NCBI RefSeq assembly: GCF_016592555.1 | Contig: NZ_AP014546.1 | Span: forward strand, 1,054,001-1,118,000 | DNA from: Neptunomonas japonica JAMM 1380 | GTDB taxonomy: Bacteria > Pseudomonadota > Gammaproteobacteria > Pseudomonadales > Balneatricaceae | DNA: 64,000 bases | Direction: 5' to 3' | In this document: one piece after another, positions 18,074-29,040 of the stretch | Layout: every line of letters starts with the position of its first letter | Numbering within the stretch: the stretch's first letter is position 1 | Notes under the pieces: model-generated | Told to the model about the DNA's origin: nothing | Database searches by the model: none | Seen by the model: the letters and a program-made list of their open reading frames with translations, nothing else | Position numbers and translations under genes: made by a program

Positions 18074-19581
18074 TGCAATTCAAGCCAGCAACATTGTTTG
18101 AACTTTCGATCGTTGGTCAGGATCACGCTGAGGCGAGTGTTCTGGCGACAGGTATTTGTTCTGATAGTCGTTATGTACAACAAGGTGATCTATTTGTCGC
18201 GCGTGATGGTGTTAATCACCGTGGTATAGATTTTGTTGTTCAAGCAGCCCAAGCGGGAGCCGTCGCCGCCATTGTTGAGTGCTCTGATAGTCAGGTTGGC
18301 GAGTTTGATCACGTTTCAATACCTGTTTTTCATGTAGATGATCTGGTTAACAGAACAGGTGTCCTTGCTTCAATGATGCTTGGTAACCCCAGTCATAAAA
18401 TGACCATTATTGGCATAACGGGCACAAATGGTAAAACGTCTTGTGCGCATTATATTGCTCAAGCATTAACAGCATTAGGCAAAAAGACTGCTTTAATAGG
18501 AACGGTTGGTAATGGCTTTCCTGGTTCGTTAGAAACGGCTACGCACACTACTCCTGACTCAATTCGATTGCAGCAGTTATTAGCTGGCTTTTATGCGCAA
18601 AGTGCTGACGCCGTTGTCATGGAAGTTAGTTCACATGCATTGGATCAAGGGCGTGTGGCGGGAGTGCAATTTGATGCGGTTGCCCTAACAAACTTAAGCC
18701 GTGATCATCTGGATTATCATGGTTCTATGCAGGCATATGCTGACGCTAAATCACGACTGTTTTTGGGCAGTGAATCTGCGGGTGTACCTGCACGTATTGC
18801 GTTAAATGCTGATGATGATTTTGGCTGTGAATTAGCGGAGCAGTTGCAACAAGCTAATCAATCTTTTTTCCGCTATAGCATCAATTCGTCAGTGCCTGTT
18901 GATGTCTCGGTTAAGCGTTCAGTATTGAACTCCCAAGGTGTTACCTTGAGTATTGCGCTACCCCGTGGGGATATTCATTTCGATGCGGCTGTGATGGGCG
19001 ATTTCAATATTTCTAACCTGTTATTAGTCGTGTCCGTACTTGCTCAATTAGGCTTCTCGAATACAGAAATCGAAACTGCCATGGCGCAAGTTTCTGCTGT
19101 TCCAGGTCGAATGGAATGCTTAGCTAAGGTTGGGTTTCCTGCAGCGATTATCGATTATGCGCATACACCCGACGCTTTGGAAAAAGCTTTGCAAGCAGCT
19201 CGCAAGCACTGTGAGAAAAAGCTATGGGTGGTATTCGGTTGTGGTGGTGATAGAGATACGGGTAAACGGGCTGAAATGGCCAGCATTGCAGAGAAGTTTG
19301 CAGACAAGATTATCGTGACCAGTGATAACCCCCGAACGGAAGCTGCAGATGAAATTATTAAAATGATAATGCAGGGTTTTTCTTGTGTAGAAAATGTGAC
19401 TCAAGTGAGTGCGCGAGAAGATGCTATCTCTATGGCGGTGCAATTAGCAGGCCCTGAGGATTTAATACTAGTTGCGGGTAAAGGTCATGAGGATTACCAA
19501 GAAATAATGGGTGTGAAATATCCTTTTAGTGATAAGCACGTTATAGAAGGCTTAATGGGAGGGCGTGCTAATGATGCATAA
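18070..19581 (+). CDS. murE: UDP-MurNAc-tripeptide synthetase (meso-DAP adding) MurE
   Basis: 503 residues. The ATP-binding loop GTNGKT is at 118-123. The substrate motif DNPRTE in the C-terminal third is diagnostic for meso-diaminopimelate rather than lysine, which says the wall is Gram-negative type. MurE adds the third residue of the stem peptide in the cytoplasm. Overlaps ftsI by four bases and murF by 11. Confidence 0.98.
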   Translation: MMQFKPATLFELSIVGQDHAEASVLATGICSDSRYVQQGDLFVARDGVNHRGIDFVVQAAQAGAVAAIVECSDSQVGEFDHVSIPVFHVDDLVNRTGVLASMMLGNPSHKMTIIGITGTNGKTSCAHYIAQALTALGKKTALIGTVGNGFPGSLETATHTTPDSIRLQQLLAGFYAQSADAVVMEVSSHALDQGRVAGVQFDAVALTNLSRDHLDYHGSMQAYADAKSRLFLGSESAGVPARIALNADDDFGCELAEQLQQANQSFFRYSINSSVPVDVSVKRSVLNSQGVTLSIALPRGDIHFDAAVMGDFNISNLLLVVSVLAQLGFSNTEIETAMAQVSAVPGRMECLAKVGFPAAIIDYAHTPDALEKALQAARKHCEKKLWVVFGCGGDRDTGKRAEMASIAEKFADKIIVTSDNPRTEAADEIIKMIMQGFSCVENVTQVSAREDAISMAVQLAGPEDLILVAGKGHEDYQEIMGVKYPFSDKHVIEGLMGGRANDA

Positions 19582-20947
19582 TCATTTCCTATTAAGTGAG
19601 TTGTTACCAGCGTTATCGGGGCAACTGTTAGGTAAAGACATTGCGTTTTCTAAAGTAAATACTGACACCCGCTCAGTTCAGTCTGGTGATCTATTCGTAG
19701 CGCTCAAGGGTGAGAATTTTGATGCTCATGACTTTGCAAATAAAGCTGTCGCTGCTGGGGCTGTTGCTCTTGTTGTGGATAGAGAGCTCGCGCTGGATGT
19801 CCCGCAGTTAATAGTTGCCGATACTCGTGTCGCTTTAGGCCAAATTGCAGAATATAATCGCAGTTTTTTTGATGGGGTTCTATTCGCTATTACTGGTAGT
19901 AGTGGGAAAACCACTGTTAAAGAGATGTTAGCTGAAATACTGTGCGGTGCCGGTCAGGTACTTGCGACCAAAGGAAACTTAAATAACGAGATTGGTGTGC
20001 CCCTTACTTTGTTAAGGATAGCACCTTGTGACCAATATGCTGTGATAGAAATGGGGGCGAGTGGCCCGGGTGAAATCGCTTATTCAGCAGGTTTGTCACA
20101 CCCCGATATTGCTTTGATTAGTAACGCTATGGGGGCGCACCTTGAAGGTTTCGGATCACTGCAGGGTGTTGTTGAGGCAAAAGGTGAAATCTACGATGGA
20201 TTAAGCTCTACAGGTACTGCGGTTGTTAATATAGATGACCCACATGCCGACCAATGGATTCGGCGTGTTGCTGATAAGCCGTTGCTAACATTCGGTATGG
20301 ATTCCAACGCTGATATTAATGCTATTGATGTACAGATTTTAGAGGACGGTTGTTACAGTTTTGTTGTGCAGTATGGCGGCACGTCTGAAAAAGTGCAGTT
20401 AAAAGTAATGGGGCGCCATAATGTCATGAATGCATTAGCGGCCATTGCTTTAACCGTATCTGCGGGTTTGCCGTTATCGTTAGCTGTTGCAGGTTTAGAA
20501 CGTTTTTGTGCAGTTAAAGGCAGAATGTGTAGCTTGTCAGGGCTCAATGGCGCTCGAATAATTGATGATAGTTATAACGCTAACCCGGGGTCAGTAAAAG
20601 CAGCGATTCTGGCGTTAGAAGAATTAAAAGGTGAGCGTATTTTTGTGTTAGGTGATATGGGCGAGTTAGGTCCTGAAGCAGAAAAAATGCATCGTGAAAT
20701 AGGTCAGTTTACAGCTATGCATAACATTGAAAAATTATTAGCTGTAGGGCCTTTAAGTAAAGCGGCAGTTGAGGGGTTTGAATCATCGAATAATTTAGCT
20801 ACTCAGCAAGCTGAACATTTTATTGATCAGAACAGTTTAGTAGACAGGATTCTTCCTAGGTTGCATGAAAATATGGTTGTTTTAGTCAAAGGATCCCGTA
20901 GTGCTGGGATGGACAAAGTCGTGACCCGATTAACGGAAGAGGTATAA
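19571..20947 (+). CDS. murF: UDP-MurNAc-tripeptide D-Ala-D-Ala ligase MurF
   Basis: 458 residues from the ATG at 19571, seven bases after GGAGGG (19558-19563) in the end of murE; a second ATG follows at 19574. Mur ligase signatures: ITGSSGKTTVKEML at about 105-118, NLNNEIGVPLTLL, EMGASGPGEI, and DDSYNANPGSVKAA. MurF adds D-Ala-D-Ala to complete the cytoplasmic pentapeptide precursor. mraY starts six bases after the stop. Confidence 0.98.
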   Translation: MMHNHFLLSELLPALSGQLLGKDIAFSKVNTDTRSVQSGDLFVALKGENFDAHDFANKAVAAGAVALVVDRELALDVPQLIVADTRVALGQIAEYNRSFFDGVLFAITGSSGKTTVKEMLAEILCGAGQVLATKGNLNNEIGVPLTLLRIAPCDQYAVIEMGASGPGEIAYSAGLSHPDIALISNAMGAHLEGFGSLQGVVEAKGEIYDGLSSTGTAVVNIDDPHADQWIRRVADKPLLTFGMDSNADINAIDVQILEDGCYSFVVQYGGTSEKVQLKVMGRHNVMNALAAIALTVSAGLPLSLAVAGLERFCAVKGRMCSLSGLNGARIIDDSYNANPGSVKAAILALEELKGERIFVLGDMGELGPEAEKMHREIGQFTAMHNIEKLLAVGPLSKAAVEGFESSNNLATQQAEHFIDQNSLVDRILPRLHENMVVLVKGSRSAGMDKVVTRLTEEV

Positions 20948-20953
20948 AAGATA

Positions 20954-22036
20954 ATGTTGTTAATTCTGGCTGACTATTTATCAGAGCATTTTTCAGCAAT
21001 TGCCGTGTTTAAATATTTAACATTACGAGGCATTTTGGGTGTATTGACGGCGTTGGCTATTTCGCTATTTATTGGGCCAAAACTGATTCGCTATTTGAAA
21101 GATAAGCAAATTGGGCAGTCCGTGCGTAACGATGGCCCTCAATCACATTTAAGCAAAGCCGGTACGCCCACGATGGGGGGCGCTCTGATTCTTCTTTCAA
21201 TAGCCGTTAGTACGTTATTGTGGGCAGACTTATCTAATCGTTATGTATGGATCGTGTTGATCGTTACTCTAATCTTTGGTGCTGTAGGTTGGGTCGATGA
21301 TTGGCGCAAAGTGGTTGAAAAGAATTCTAGAGGCTTGCCGGCTCGATGGAAATATTTATGGCAGTCTGTTGGTGGATTGGGTGCGGCCTTTATTTTGTAT
21401 TTTACTGCGCAAAGCCCAGCAGAAACACAGTTAATCGTTCCAATTTTTAAAGATGTCGCCATTGATATGGGGATCTTCTTTATTGTATTTACCTACTTTG
21501 TAATTGTTGGCACCTCAAATGCGGTCAACTTGACAGATGGCTTAGATGGTTTGGCTATTATGCCAACGGTTATGGTTGCAGGAGCATTGGCGGTGTTTGC
21601 TTACCTTAGCGGACATATTCGTTTTGCCGATTACTTACATATTCCCTACATTGCGGGTTCAGGTGAACTCATTGTTTTCTGCGGTGCGATTGTTGGGGCT
21701 GGGTTAGGCTTCTTGTGGTTTAACACGTATCCAGCACAGGTGTTCATGGGTGATGTTGGTGCGCTGGCATTAGGTGCTGCATTGGGTACAGTTGCTGTTG
21801 TCGTAAGGCAGGAACTGGTGTTAGTGATTATGGGCGGAGTGTTTGTGATGGAAACGGTCTCCGTTATTTTGCAGGTGGCGTCCTATAAATTGACCGGGCG
21901 GCGAATATTCAGAATGGCACCTATCCATCATCATTTTGAGCTTAAGGGCTGGCCTGAACCTAGGGTAATCGTTCGTTTTTGGATTATTACCGTTATTTTA
22001 GTATTGGTAGGCCTTGCTACGTTGAAAGTACGTTAA
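20954..22036 (+). CDS. mraY: Phospho-MurNAc-pentapeptide translocase MraY
   Basis: 360 residues, the E. coli length, with about ten membrane helices. The catalytic aspartate motifs are visible: [52 protein letters not shown] and the histidine loop [14 protein letters not shown]. MraY attaches the MurNAc-pentapeptide to undecaprenyl phosphate, making lipid I. The gap of 83 bases before murD is the longest between mur genes here. Confidence 0.98.
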   Translation: MLLILADYLSEHFSAIAVFKYLTLRGILGVLTALAISLFIGPKLIRYLKDKQIGQSVRNDGPQSHLSKAGTPTMGGALILLSIAVSTLLWADLSNRYVWIVLIVTLIFGAVGWVDDWRKVVEKNSRGLPARWKYLWQSVGGLGAAFILYFTAQSPAETQLIVPIFKDVAIDMGIFFIVFTYFVIVGTSNAVNLTDGLDGLAIMPTVMVAGALAVFAYLSGHIRFADYLHIPYIAGSGELIVFCGAIVGAGLGFLWFNTYPAQVFMGDVGALALGAALGTVAVVVRQELVLVIMGGVFVMETVSVILQVASYKLTGRRIFRMAPIHHHFELKGWPEPRVIVRFWIITVILVLVGLATLKVR

Positions 22037-22119
22037 GAAATGCAGGAAATTACGAGATAAAGATTAGTTGTTACGTGTGTAGAGCGTACATAGCCAAGAA
22101 TAGGTAGTCAGGATAAAAG

Positions 22120-23470
22120 ATGTCATTAATTACATCAGACCAGTTAAAAATTGTTATCGGTTTAGGACAGACTGGGCTTTCCTGCGCACGTTTTTTTGGC
22201 GAGAAAAGGTTTTCGATTTTCACTCGTTGATACACGAGATAACCCGCCCAATTTAGAGCAGATTAGAGCTGAGTTTTCTGGTATAGACCTACATTTAGGC
22301 GAGCTAAATCCTCAGTATCTTATGCAGGCTAGCGAGCTTGTGCTCAGCCCAGGTGTTTCTCAGCAATTGCCTGCTATAAAAGAAGCTGTTGCTAGCGGTG
22401 TTTCTTTGATCGGTGATATTGATCTTTTCTGTCGTGAAGTAAGCGCTCCGGTTGTGGCTATCACGGGCTCAAATGCAAAAAGCACGGTGACAACGCTTGT
22501 TGGTGAAATGGCAAAATCGGCGGGTATTGATGTAGGTGTTGGTGGTAATTTGGGGCTGCCAGTTTTAGATATGTTAGCGGCAGGTGAGCAGTCTTTATAT
22601 GTATTAGAGCTCTCGAGCTTTCAATTGGAAACAGTGCATGATTTACGAGCTCAGGTTGCGACGGTGTTAAATGTCAGCCCTGATCACTTGGATCGTTACG
22701 ATGGCATGCAAGGTTACTATCAAGCGAAGCACCGTATATTTCGCGGTTGTATGTCTGCAGTTGAAAACCGTGATGATACATTAACACACCCATTACTTCC
22801 TAAAGGTGTTGAGCTACTAGGTTATCGGTTGAGTAAGCCTGACTTTAAAGTCTTTGGTTTACTAGAAGAGTCGGGTGTTGAGTGGCTGGCTATTGGCCAC
22901 GATAAGCTATTGCCTAGCCGCGACATTAAAATGCCGGGTCGTCATAATGTTGCTAATGCGCTGGCTGCCTTAGCGCTTGGGCGAGCTGTGAATATTCCTA
23001 TGGCCGCGATGTTGGATACATTAAAAACTTTCGGTGGTTTGGCGCATCGCTGTCAATGGGTTGCTAATAAAGCCGGTCTTGATTTTTACAATGATTCCAA
23101 AGGAACTAATGTGGGCGCTACAGTGGCTGCATTGGACGGGTTAGGTGCGGGCTTATCTGCGGATCAGCGAATCGTATTGATTGCTGGTGGCGATGGCAAA
23201 GGTGCAAGTTTTGATGACTTAATTACACCTGTGAAACGCTTTGTGCGTTCAGTTGTATTAATCGGTCAAGATGCTAATAAAATTAGCCAAACGCTTGTTG
23301 GTGTAGAGTCTTCTACCCATGCCTCTCTACAGGATGCTGTTCAGCGAGCTGTTAAAGTCGCAAAACAGGGCGATATTGTGTTGTTATCTCCTGCGTGTGC
23401 GAGCATCGATATGTTCAAGAATTACACTCAGCGTGGCGATCAGTTTGTCGCGTTAGTGGATGCTTTATGA
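22120..23470 (+). pseudogene. murD: murD, interrupted by a one-base frameshift in a T7 run
   Basis: UDP-MurNAc-L-alanine:D-glutamate ligase. From the ATG at 22120 (AGGA six bases upstream) the frame reads MSLITSDQLKIVIGLGQTGL then SCARF, but it then hits a stop at 22228-22230. The following frame is open to 23470 and gives ARKGFRFSLVDTRDNPPNLE, then GSNAKSTVTTLVGEM and NVSPDHLDRYDGM, all MurD features. The junction is T7 at 22191-22197; with six T the sequence reads SCARFLARKGFRF, as expected, and the whole protein would be 449 residues, a normal length. MurD is essential, so a sequencing error or slippage is likelier than loss. The stop overlaps ftsW by four bases. Confidence 0.9.
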
Positions 23471-24747
23471 ATGAGATAAGCTCACTAGGTCAACCTAGGT
23501 GGTTATCATTTCCCCAGCACGGAGTATCTCCTTTTGATCCTTTGTTGTTAGGGAGTGCATTGGCACTGGTGTTGACTGGCTTTGTGATGATTACTTCAGC
23601 CTCAATGGATGTTGCTGCCGAGAAGTTTGGCGGTCCATTTTTCTTTGCTCAACGACATGGCATTTTTATCATATTGGCATTGATTGCTTCAATCATTGTT
23701 GTGCGTATACCGATTAAGTATTGGGAGAAGTACGGTCCGATCTTATTGGGTGTCGGTTTTGTTTTGTTATTGCTGGTGCTTATTCCAGGTATTGGTAAAG
23801 AAGTTAACGGCAGTCAGCGCTGGATTCGCCTAGGGCCTCTGAATTTACAAGCCTCAGAAATTGCTAAGTTTTGTATGGTTATTTATGTCGCTGGGTATCT
23901 GGTGCGTCGTCTATCTGAAGTAAGAACAAGTTGGGGTGGTGTGGTAAAGCCTGTGCTGCCACTGGCTTTCTTTGTTTCTCTATTATTAGGAGAACCAGAC
24001 TATGGTGCGGCTGTTGTTTTAATGGGTACTGTTATGGGAATGATATTCCTTGGCGGGATGCGGTTTACTCAGTTTATTATGGTGCTCTCTTGTGCGGTTG
24101 GTCTCATTATGATGATGGCCGTTGCGCAGCCTTACCGAATGGCGCGACTCAAATCATTTCAAGACCCTTGGGCGGACCCTTTTGGTAGTGGTTACCAATT
24201 GTCACAAGCACAAATTGCTTTCGGTCGTGGAGAGTGGTTCGGCACGGGTTTAGGTAACAGTGTTCAGAAGTTGTTTTATTTACCCGAAGCACATACAGAT
24301 TTTGTGTACTCAGTATTAGCTGAAGAGTTCGGTTTAATTGGTGCTTTGTTGGTGGTGGTACTTTACGCCGTTATGATATGTCGTATCTTTCTCATTGGGC
24401 GTCAGGCCGAAAAGCAAAAGCAATTCTTTATGGGCTATGTGGCATATGGCTTTGGGCTTGTTTTTGCAGCTCAAGCATTAATCAATATTGGTGTAAATGT
24501 CGGTGCGTTGCCTACAAAGGGTTTGACGTTACCGTTGTTAAGTTACGGCGGCAGTAGTTTGTTAGTTTGTGCCGCAATGATCGCTATTATTATTCGCATA
24601 GATTTTGAGTTGAAGCGTTTGAGGGCTGCTAACAACGTTGAAGTTTGCAAGTCTGAAGCAACAAACACTAAGCAAAAAAAATCTAAAGCATCTGTTAAAA
24701 AGCTCTCTTCGCAAAAACAAGTAGAGGAGAAACTTGGGCATGCATAA
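23467..24747 (+). CDS. ftsW: Septal peptidoglycan glycosyltransferase FtsW
   Basis: 426 residues from the ATG at 23467, which overlaps the murD stop (ATGA); an upstream GTG at 23395 is inside murD. About ten membrane helices with SEDS-family motifs: GSQRWIRLGPLNLQASEIAK, EEFGLIGALLVV and KGLTLPLLSYGGSSLL. FtsW polymerises lipid II at the septum with FtsI. The C-terminal cytoplasmic tail is lysine-rich. murG overlaps the end by eight bases. Confidence 0.97.
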   Translation: MNEISSLGQPRWLSFPQHGVSPFDPLLLGSALALVLTGFVMITSASMDVAAEKFGGPFFFAQRHGIFIILALIASIIVVRIPIKYWEKYGPILLGVGFVLLLLVLIPGIGKEVNGSQRWIRLGPLNLQASEIAKFCMVIYVAGYLVRRLSEVRTSWGGVVKPVLPLAFFVSLLLGEPDYGAAVVLMGTVMGMIFLGGMRFTQFIMVLSCAVGLIMMMAVAQPYRMARLKSFQDPWADPFGSGYQLSQAQIAFGRGEWFGTGLGNSVQKLFYLPEAHTDFVYSVLAEEFGLIGALLVVVLYAVMICRIFLIGRQAEKQKQFFMGYVAYGFGLVFAAQALINIGVNVGALPTKGLTLPLLSYGGSSLLVCAAMIAIIIRIDFELKRLRAANNVEVCKSEATNTKQKKSKASVKKLSSQKQVEEKLGHA

Positions 24748-25813
24748 AACGGCATTAGTGATGGCGGGTGGAACCGGAGGTCATGTGTTTCCTGCTTTGG
24801 CAACGGCTCGTTGTCTTGAGCAACAGAGCGTGACTATTCATTGGATGGGGACCCAAAAGGGTATTGAATCCAGCGTTGTTCCCAATGCCGGTATTCCATT
24901 GCATACCATCGATGTACAAGGGCTACGTGGTAAAGGTCGGTTGAGTTTGTTATTGGCGCCTTTTAAGTTGATAAAAGCTATTTGGCAGGCTGTAAAGGTT
25001 GTACGTAAAGTTAGGCCTGATGTAGTACTGGGTATGGGAGGGTTTGCTTCTGGCCCAGGTGCAGTTGCTGCTCGGTTATTGGGTGTTCCTTTAGTTATTC
25101 ACGAACAAAATGCCGTTGCAGGTATGACGAACCGTATTTCTGCAAAGTTAGCTCAACGTATTTTGGTGGCTTTTCCCAGTGCTTTTTCGGGCTCGATTAA
25201 AGCTGAACAAACGGGTAACCCTGTGCGAGGTGCCATTCTGGATTTGCCGGAACCGGGTGTACGCTATAGCCAGCGAGATGGTGCTATCAATGTGTTAATA
25301 GTGGGTGGAAGTCTTGGTGCGAAAGCTATTAATGACATCGTGCCTGAAGCACTGGCTGAATTAAGCTTAGAAGAGCGCCCATGTGTGTGGCATCAAACAG
25401 GAAAGCAGAATTTTGATGCCACGCAAGAAAAGTACAGTGCGCTTAATATAACCGCGCGTGTTGATGCATTTATTGAACACATGGATGAAGCATATGGATG
25501 GGCTGACTTAGTTATTTGTCGCTCTGGTGCTTTGACAATTAGTGAGTTAGCAATAGCGGGTGTGCCTGCATTGCTAATTCCTTTCCCTTTTGCTGTCGAT
25601 GATCATCAGACGGGTAATGCACGTTACCTTGAAGAGGCTGGTGCTGCATGGATTATCCAGCAGTCTGATTTAAAGAAAGATGATCTCGTTAACATTTTAC
25701 GTAATAAGACTGATCGGCGCTCATTACTTGAAATGGCATTAAAGGCGCGCAGTGTCGCTAAGCCCAATGCCAGTATCGATGTAGCTAGAATTTGTCTGGA
25801 GAGTATGAAATGA
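24740..25813 (+). CDS. murG: Lipid II synthase, GlcNAc transferase MurG
   Basis: 357 residues from the ATG at 24740, nine bases after GAGGAGA in the end of ftsW. Motifs: [14 protein letters not shown] near the N-terminus (diphosphate-binding loop), [30 protein letters not shown], and [15 protein letters not shown] for UDP-GlcNAc binding. A membrane-associated glycosyltransferase that turns lipid I into lipid II on the cytoplasmic face. Overlaps murC by four bases. Confidence 0.98.
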   Translation: MHKTALVMAGGTGGHVFPALATARCLEQQSVTIHWMGTQKGIESSVVPNAGIPLHTIDVQGLRGKGRLSLLLAPFKLIKAIWQAVKVVRKVRPDVVLGMGGFASGPGAVAARLLGVPLVIHEQNAVAGMTNRISAKLAQRILVAFPSAFSGSIKAEQTGNPVRGAILDLPEPGVRYSQRDGAINVLIVGGSLGAKAINDIVPEALAELSLEERPCVWHQTGKQNFDATQEKYSALNITARVDAFIEHMDEAYGWADLVICRSGALTISELAIAGVPALLIPFPFAVDDHQTGNARYLEEAGAAWIIQQSDLKKDDLVNILRNKTDRRSLLEMALKARSVAKPNASIDVARICLESMK

Positions 25814-27255
25814 GTTCTGTATCACAAGCGCCAACCGTTTATGAAGTTCCTGAGATGCGTCGTATTCGTACGATTCATTTTGTTGGTATTGGCGGAGTAG
25901 GAATGTGCGGAATTGCTGAGGTTTTATGTAATCAAGGGTATCAGATCTCTGGTTCTGATATTCGTGCCTCTGTGACAACAGACCGCTTAGTTGGTATGGG
26001 TGCCAACATTCATATTGGCCATGCCCCAGAAAATATACAAGGTGTTGATGTTGTTGTTATCTCCAGTGCTGTTAATGATAGCAATCCAGAAGTAGAGGCT
26101 GCACGAGAAAGCCGTATCCCAGTAGTGCGTCGTGCCGAAATGTTAGCTGAGTTAATGCGTTATCGTCACGGCGTTGCTGTTGCTGGTACGCATGGAAAAA
26201 CCACCACGACAAGCTTACTGGCTTCCGTTTTTGCTGAGGGCGATCTAGACCCTACCTTTGTTATAGGTGGCCGGCTTAATAGTGCAGGTACTAACGCACG
26301 TATGGGTGCTAGCCGTTATTTGATTGCAGAAGCGGATGAGAGTGATGCATCGTTTCTGCATTTACAGCCGATGGTTTCTATCATCACTAATATTGATGCC
26401 GACCATATGGATACTTATGGCGGTGATTTCAACGTACTAAAACGTACCTTTGTCGAATTTTTACATAACTTGCCGTTTTATGGTTTGGCCGTTTTGTGTA
26501 CCGATGATGAAATTGTGCGTGAGATTCTTCCAGAAATTAGTCGCCCTGTCGTGACTTACGGCTTGAATGAGTCGGCTGATTACCGGGCAGTAAATATAAC
26601 TCAGTCAGGTATGCATACTCATTTTACGGTTAAGCGCCCTGAAGGGCATGATGATCTTGATATTACTCTCAATATGCCAGGTGTTCATAATGTATTGAAT
26701 GCATTAGCAACCATTGCCGTTGCAACTGATGAAGGGATTGATAGTAAGGCAATTGCGACAGCTCTTAAGCAGTTTTCAGGTGTTGGGCGCCGCTTTCAGG
26801 TGCTAGATGAGCTTAGTGTCGAGGGTGGTTCGGTGATGCTAGTGGATGATTATGGGCACCATCCAAGGGAAGTTGAAGCAACCATTAAAGCGGTTAAAGC
26901 TGGCTGGCCTGATCGCCGTTTGGTAATGATTAACCAGCCTCATCGTTATACGCGTACCCGTGATTTGTATGAGGATTTTGTTCAAGTACTGTCTGATGTT
27001 GACGTGTTGATGTTGATGGAAGTATACGCCGCAGGTGAAGAGCCCATTGCAGGGGCCGATAGTCGTAGTTTATGCCGTAGTATACGCCAGCGCGGTAATG
27101 TTGAGCCTGTGTATGTGAAGTCCGCAGAAGAAGTGCCTGAAGTGCTGAAAAACATTCTACGCCCCGGTGATTTATTACTGACGCAGGGTGCAGGGAATAT
27201 TACCGCTTTGGCTCATCAGATATCGGGGCTTGATCTGACAGGAGATCAAGAATGA
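25810..27255 (+). CDS. murC: UDP-N-acetylmuramate-L-alanine ligase MurC
   Basis: 481 residues from the ATG at 25810, eight bases after GGAG. It overlaps the murG stop (ATGA); a TTG at 25792 is too far upstream. N-terminal nucleotide site [20 protein letters not shown] loop [14 protein letters not shown], and [15 protein letters not shown]. It adds the first amino acid of the stem peptide. Four-base overlap with ddlB. Confidence 0.98.
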   Translation: MSSVSQAPTVYEVPEMRRIRTIHFVGIGGVGMCGIAEVLCNQGYQISGSDIRASVTTDRLVGMGANIHIGHAPENIQGVDVVVISSAVNDSNPEVEAARESRIPVVRRAEMLAELMRYRHGVAVAGTHGKTTTTSLLASVFAEGDLDPTFVIGGRLNSAGTNARMGASRYLIAEADESDASFLHLQPMVSIITNIDADHMDTYGGDFNVLKRTFVEFLHNLPFYGLAVLCTDDEIVREILPEISRPVVTYGLNESADYRAVNITQSGMHTHFTVKRPEGHDDLDITLNMPGVHNVLNALATIAVATDEGIDSKAIATALKQFSGVGRRFQVLDELSVEGGSVMLVDDYGHHPREVEATIKAVKAGWPDRRLVMINQPHRYTRTRDLYEDFVQVLSDVDVLMLMEVYAAGEEPIAGADSRSLCRSIRQRGNVEPVYVKSAEEVPEVLKNILRPGDLLLTQGAGNITALAHQISGLDLTGDQE

Positions 27256-28199
27256 CATATCGGATTAGTGAACAACAAAAAAATATGTTTGGTCGAGTCG
27301 CTGTTATTTATGGCGGAAATTCAGCGGAGCGTCCAGTTTCCTTAAACAGTGGTCAGGCTGTTTATAATGCTCTGACAGCCGCCGGTGTTAATGCCTTCTT
27401 GCTTGATCTTTATGGGCCTGCAGGAGAGTTAAATCCTGTTGAGCAGTTACAGCAAGAAAAAATTGATGCTGCTTTTTTGATTTTGCATGGTCGTGTTGGC
27501 GAAGATGGTGTTATTCAGGGCTTACTGGAAATGATGGCAATTCCTTATACAGGTAGCCGAGTTGCTGCATCCGCTTTGGGTATGGATAAGCTGAGAAGTA
27601 AGCAATTATTTGTTGGCGCAGGCCTTCCAACACCGCCATTTCGGGTGCTACGTACAGAAAGTGATTTATCGCTCTGTGCTGCGGAACTTGATTTCCCTTT
27701 GATGATCAAACCTGCGCATGAAGGATCTAGCATTGGTATGCATAAGGTCGATAATGCATCAGATTTGAGGTCTGCTTGGGAAGATGCATGTCGTTATGAT
27801 CAAAGTGTTATTGCTGAAAAGTGGATTACTGGGGCGGAATTCACTGTAGCTGTTTTGAATAATAAAGCGTTACCAGCAATACGCTTGGAAACACCGCATG
27901 ACTTTTATGATTATGATGCGAAATATGAGGCGAATGATACTCGCTACTTATTTGATGACACGTTAAGCCCAGAAAAAGATAACGAGCTACTTAGGTTATC
28001 AGAGCAGGCGTTTATTGCTATTGGTTGTAAGAGTTGGGGGCGTGTTGATGTTATGCAGGATAAAGAAGGGCATTTTTATCTCTTAGAAGTTAATACAACG
28101 CCAGGTATGACGGATCATAGCTTGGTGCCAATGGCTGCCAAGCAAGCCGGCATCAGTTTTGAACAGCTGGTGGTTGAAATCTTGAAAGAGGCTAACTGA
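27252..28199 (+). CDS. ddlB: D-alanine-D-alanine ligase DdlB
   Basis: 315 residues, ATP-grasp fold. [17 protein letters not shown] at the N-terminus is the family start (E in SAE binds the first D-Ala), [16 protein letters not shown] and [16 protein letters not shown] follow, and the Mg/ATP site [15 protein letters not shown] is at the C-terminus. It supplies the D-Ala-D-Ala used by MurF. The four-base overlap with murC and the one-base gap to ftsQ indicate one operon. Confidence 0.97.
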   Translation: MTYRISEQQKNMFGRVAVIYGGNSAERPVSLNSGQAVYNALTAAGVNAFLLDLYGPAGELNPVEQLQQEKIDAAFLILHGRVGEDGVIQGLLEMMAIPYTGSRVAASALGMDKLRSKQLFVGAGLPTPPFRVLRTESDLSLCAAELDFPLMIKPAHEGSSIGMHKVDNASDLRSAWEDACRYDQSVIAEKWITGAEFTVAVLNNKALPAIRLETPHDFYDYDAKYEANDTRYLFDDTLSPEKDNELLRLSEQAFIAIGCKSWGRVDVMQDKEGHFYLLEVNTTPGMTDHSLVPMAAKQAGISFEQLVVEILKEAN

Positions 28200-28200
28200 T

Positions 28201-29034
28201 ATGTCAGCTGGTCTTCAGAAGCTAAAAGTATTTGATCAGTCATCTTTGCCACCGCAAGCGGCAAGTGACGGTTCGGTACTTGAGCAAGCATCTGAGCTGG
28301 CGCCAGAGCGTGAAATAGAAAAATATTGGCGACCATTATTGATATTAACGGCGCTTTTGATTTTTTGCAGCTTGCTATTTAGTAGCTATATGCAAGTGAT
28401 GACATGGTTAGATAAGCCTGTTGCTCAAATTAGAGTTTTAGGTGATACCAAATATTTGAATAAGAGACAGCTTGCAGAAAAATTGGCTGCGGGTATCAAT
28501 GCACCACTGCTGCATGTGGATATATCATCTCTTAGAGAAAGCATACTTGATGAGCCTTGGGTGCATGAAGCTAAGATAAAGCGTGATTGGCCACCGGCTG
28601 TAGAAGTCGTGATTGAAGAGCAGATTCCGGTAGCACGTTGGGGAGGAAAAGGGCTTTTAAACCATCAGGGTGATATTTTTTGGCCCAATACCTCAGGTAA
28701 GTATTTGAGTTTACCTGTTTTAAATGGCCCAGCAACTGAAACGCAGCATTTGATGGCTCAGTATCATGATTTGAGCCGCCTATTTCAGGGTGCAAATGTT
28801 AAAATGGTGGGGCTTTCAATGGAGGCTCGTGGTGCTTGGTCACTAGTGTTAGATAATGGTATAGAAGTTATTGTTGGAAAAGAGCAATTACGGGAAAGAT
28901 TGCAGCGGTTTTTACACGTTTACCAAAAAGAATTGTCTTCACGTGCCGCTCATATTGAGAAAGTTGATATTCGTTATACCAATGGTGTTGCTGTGAAGTG
29001 GCGTAAGCTTGAAGAACAGGTTAAGGCGGGTTAA
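28201..29034 (+). CDS. ftsQ: Cell division protein FtsQ
   Basis: 277 residues. A cytoplasmic tail of about 45 residues, one membrane helix (LLILTALLIFCSLLFSSYMQ), then a POTRA domain (VAQIRVLGDTKYLNKRQLAE ... LLHVDISSLRESILDEPWV, with AKIKRDWPPAVEVVIEEQIP) and the beta domain. FtsQ scaffolds FtsB/FtsL in the divisome. It ends six bases before ftsA. Confidence 0.96.
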   Translation: MSAGLQKLKVFDQSSLPPQAASDGSVLEQASELAPEREIEKYWRPLLILTALLIFCSLLFSSYMQVMTWLDKPVAQIRVLGDTKYLNKRQLAEKLAAGINAPLLHVDISSLRESILDEPWVHEAKIKRDWPPAVEVVIEEQIPVARWGGKGLLNHQGDIFWPNTSGKYLSLPVLNGPATETQHLMAQYHDLSRLFQGANVKMVGLSMEARGAWSLVLDNGIEVIVGKEQLRERLQRFLHVYQKELSSRAAHIEKVDIRYTNGVAVKWRKLEEQVKAG

Positions 29035-29040
29035 GAAAGA

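Noticed and set aside
22196..23470. Treating the open frame from the TTG at 22196 as a shorter murD
   Set aside because: It lacks the N-terminal nucleotide-binding part that is present, in another frame, just upstream; a frameshift explains both pieces.
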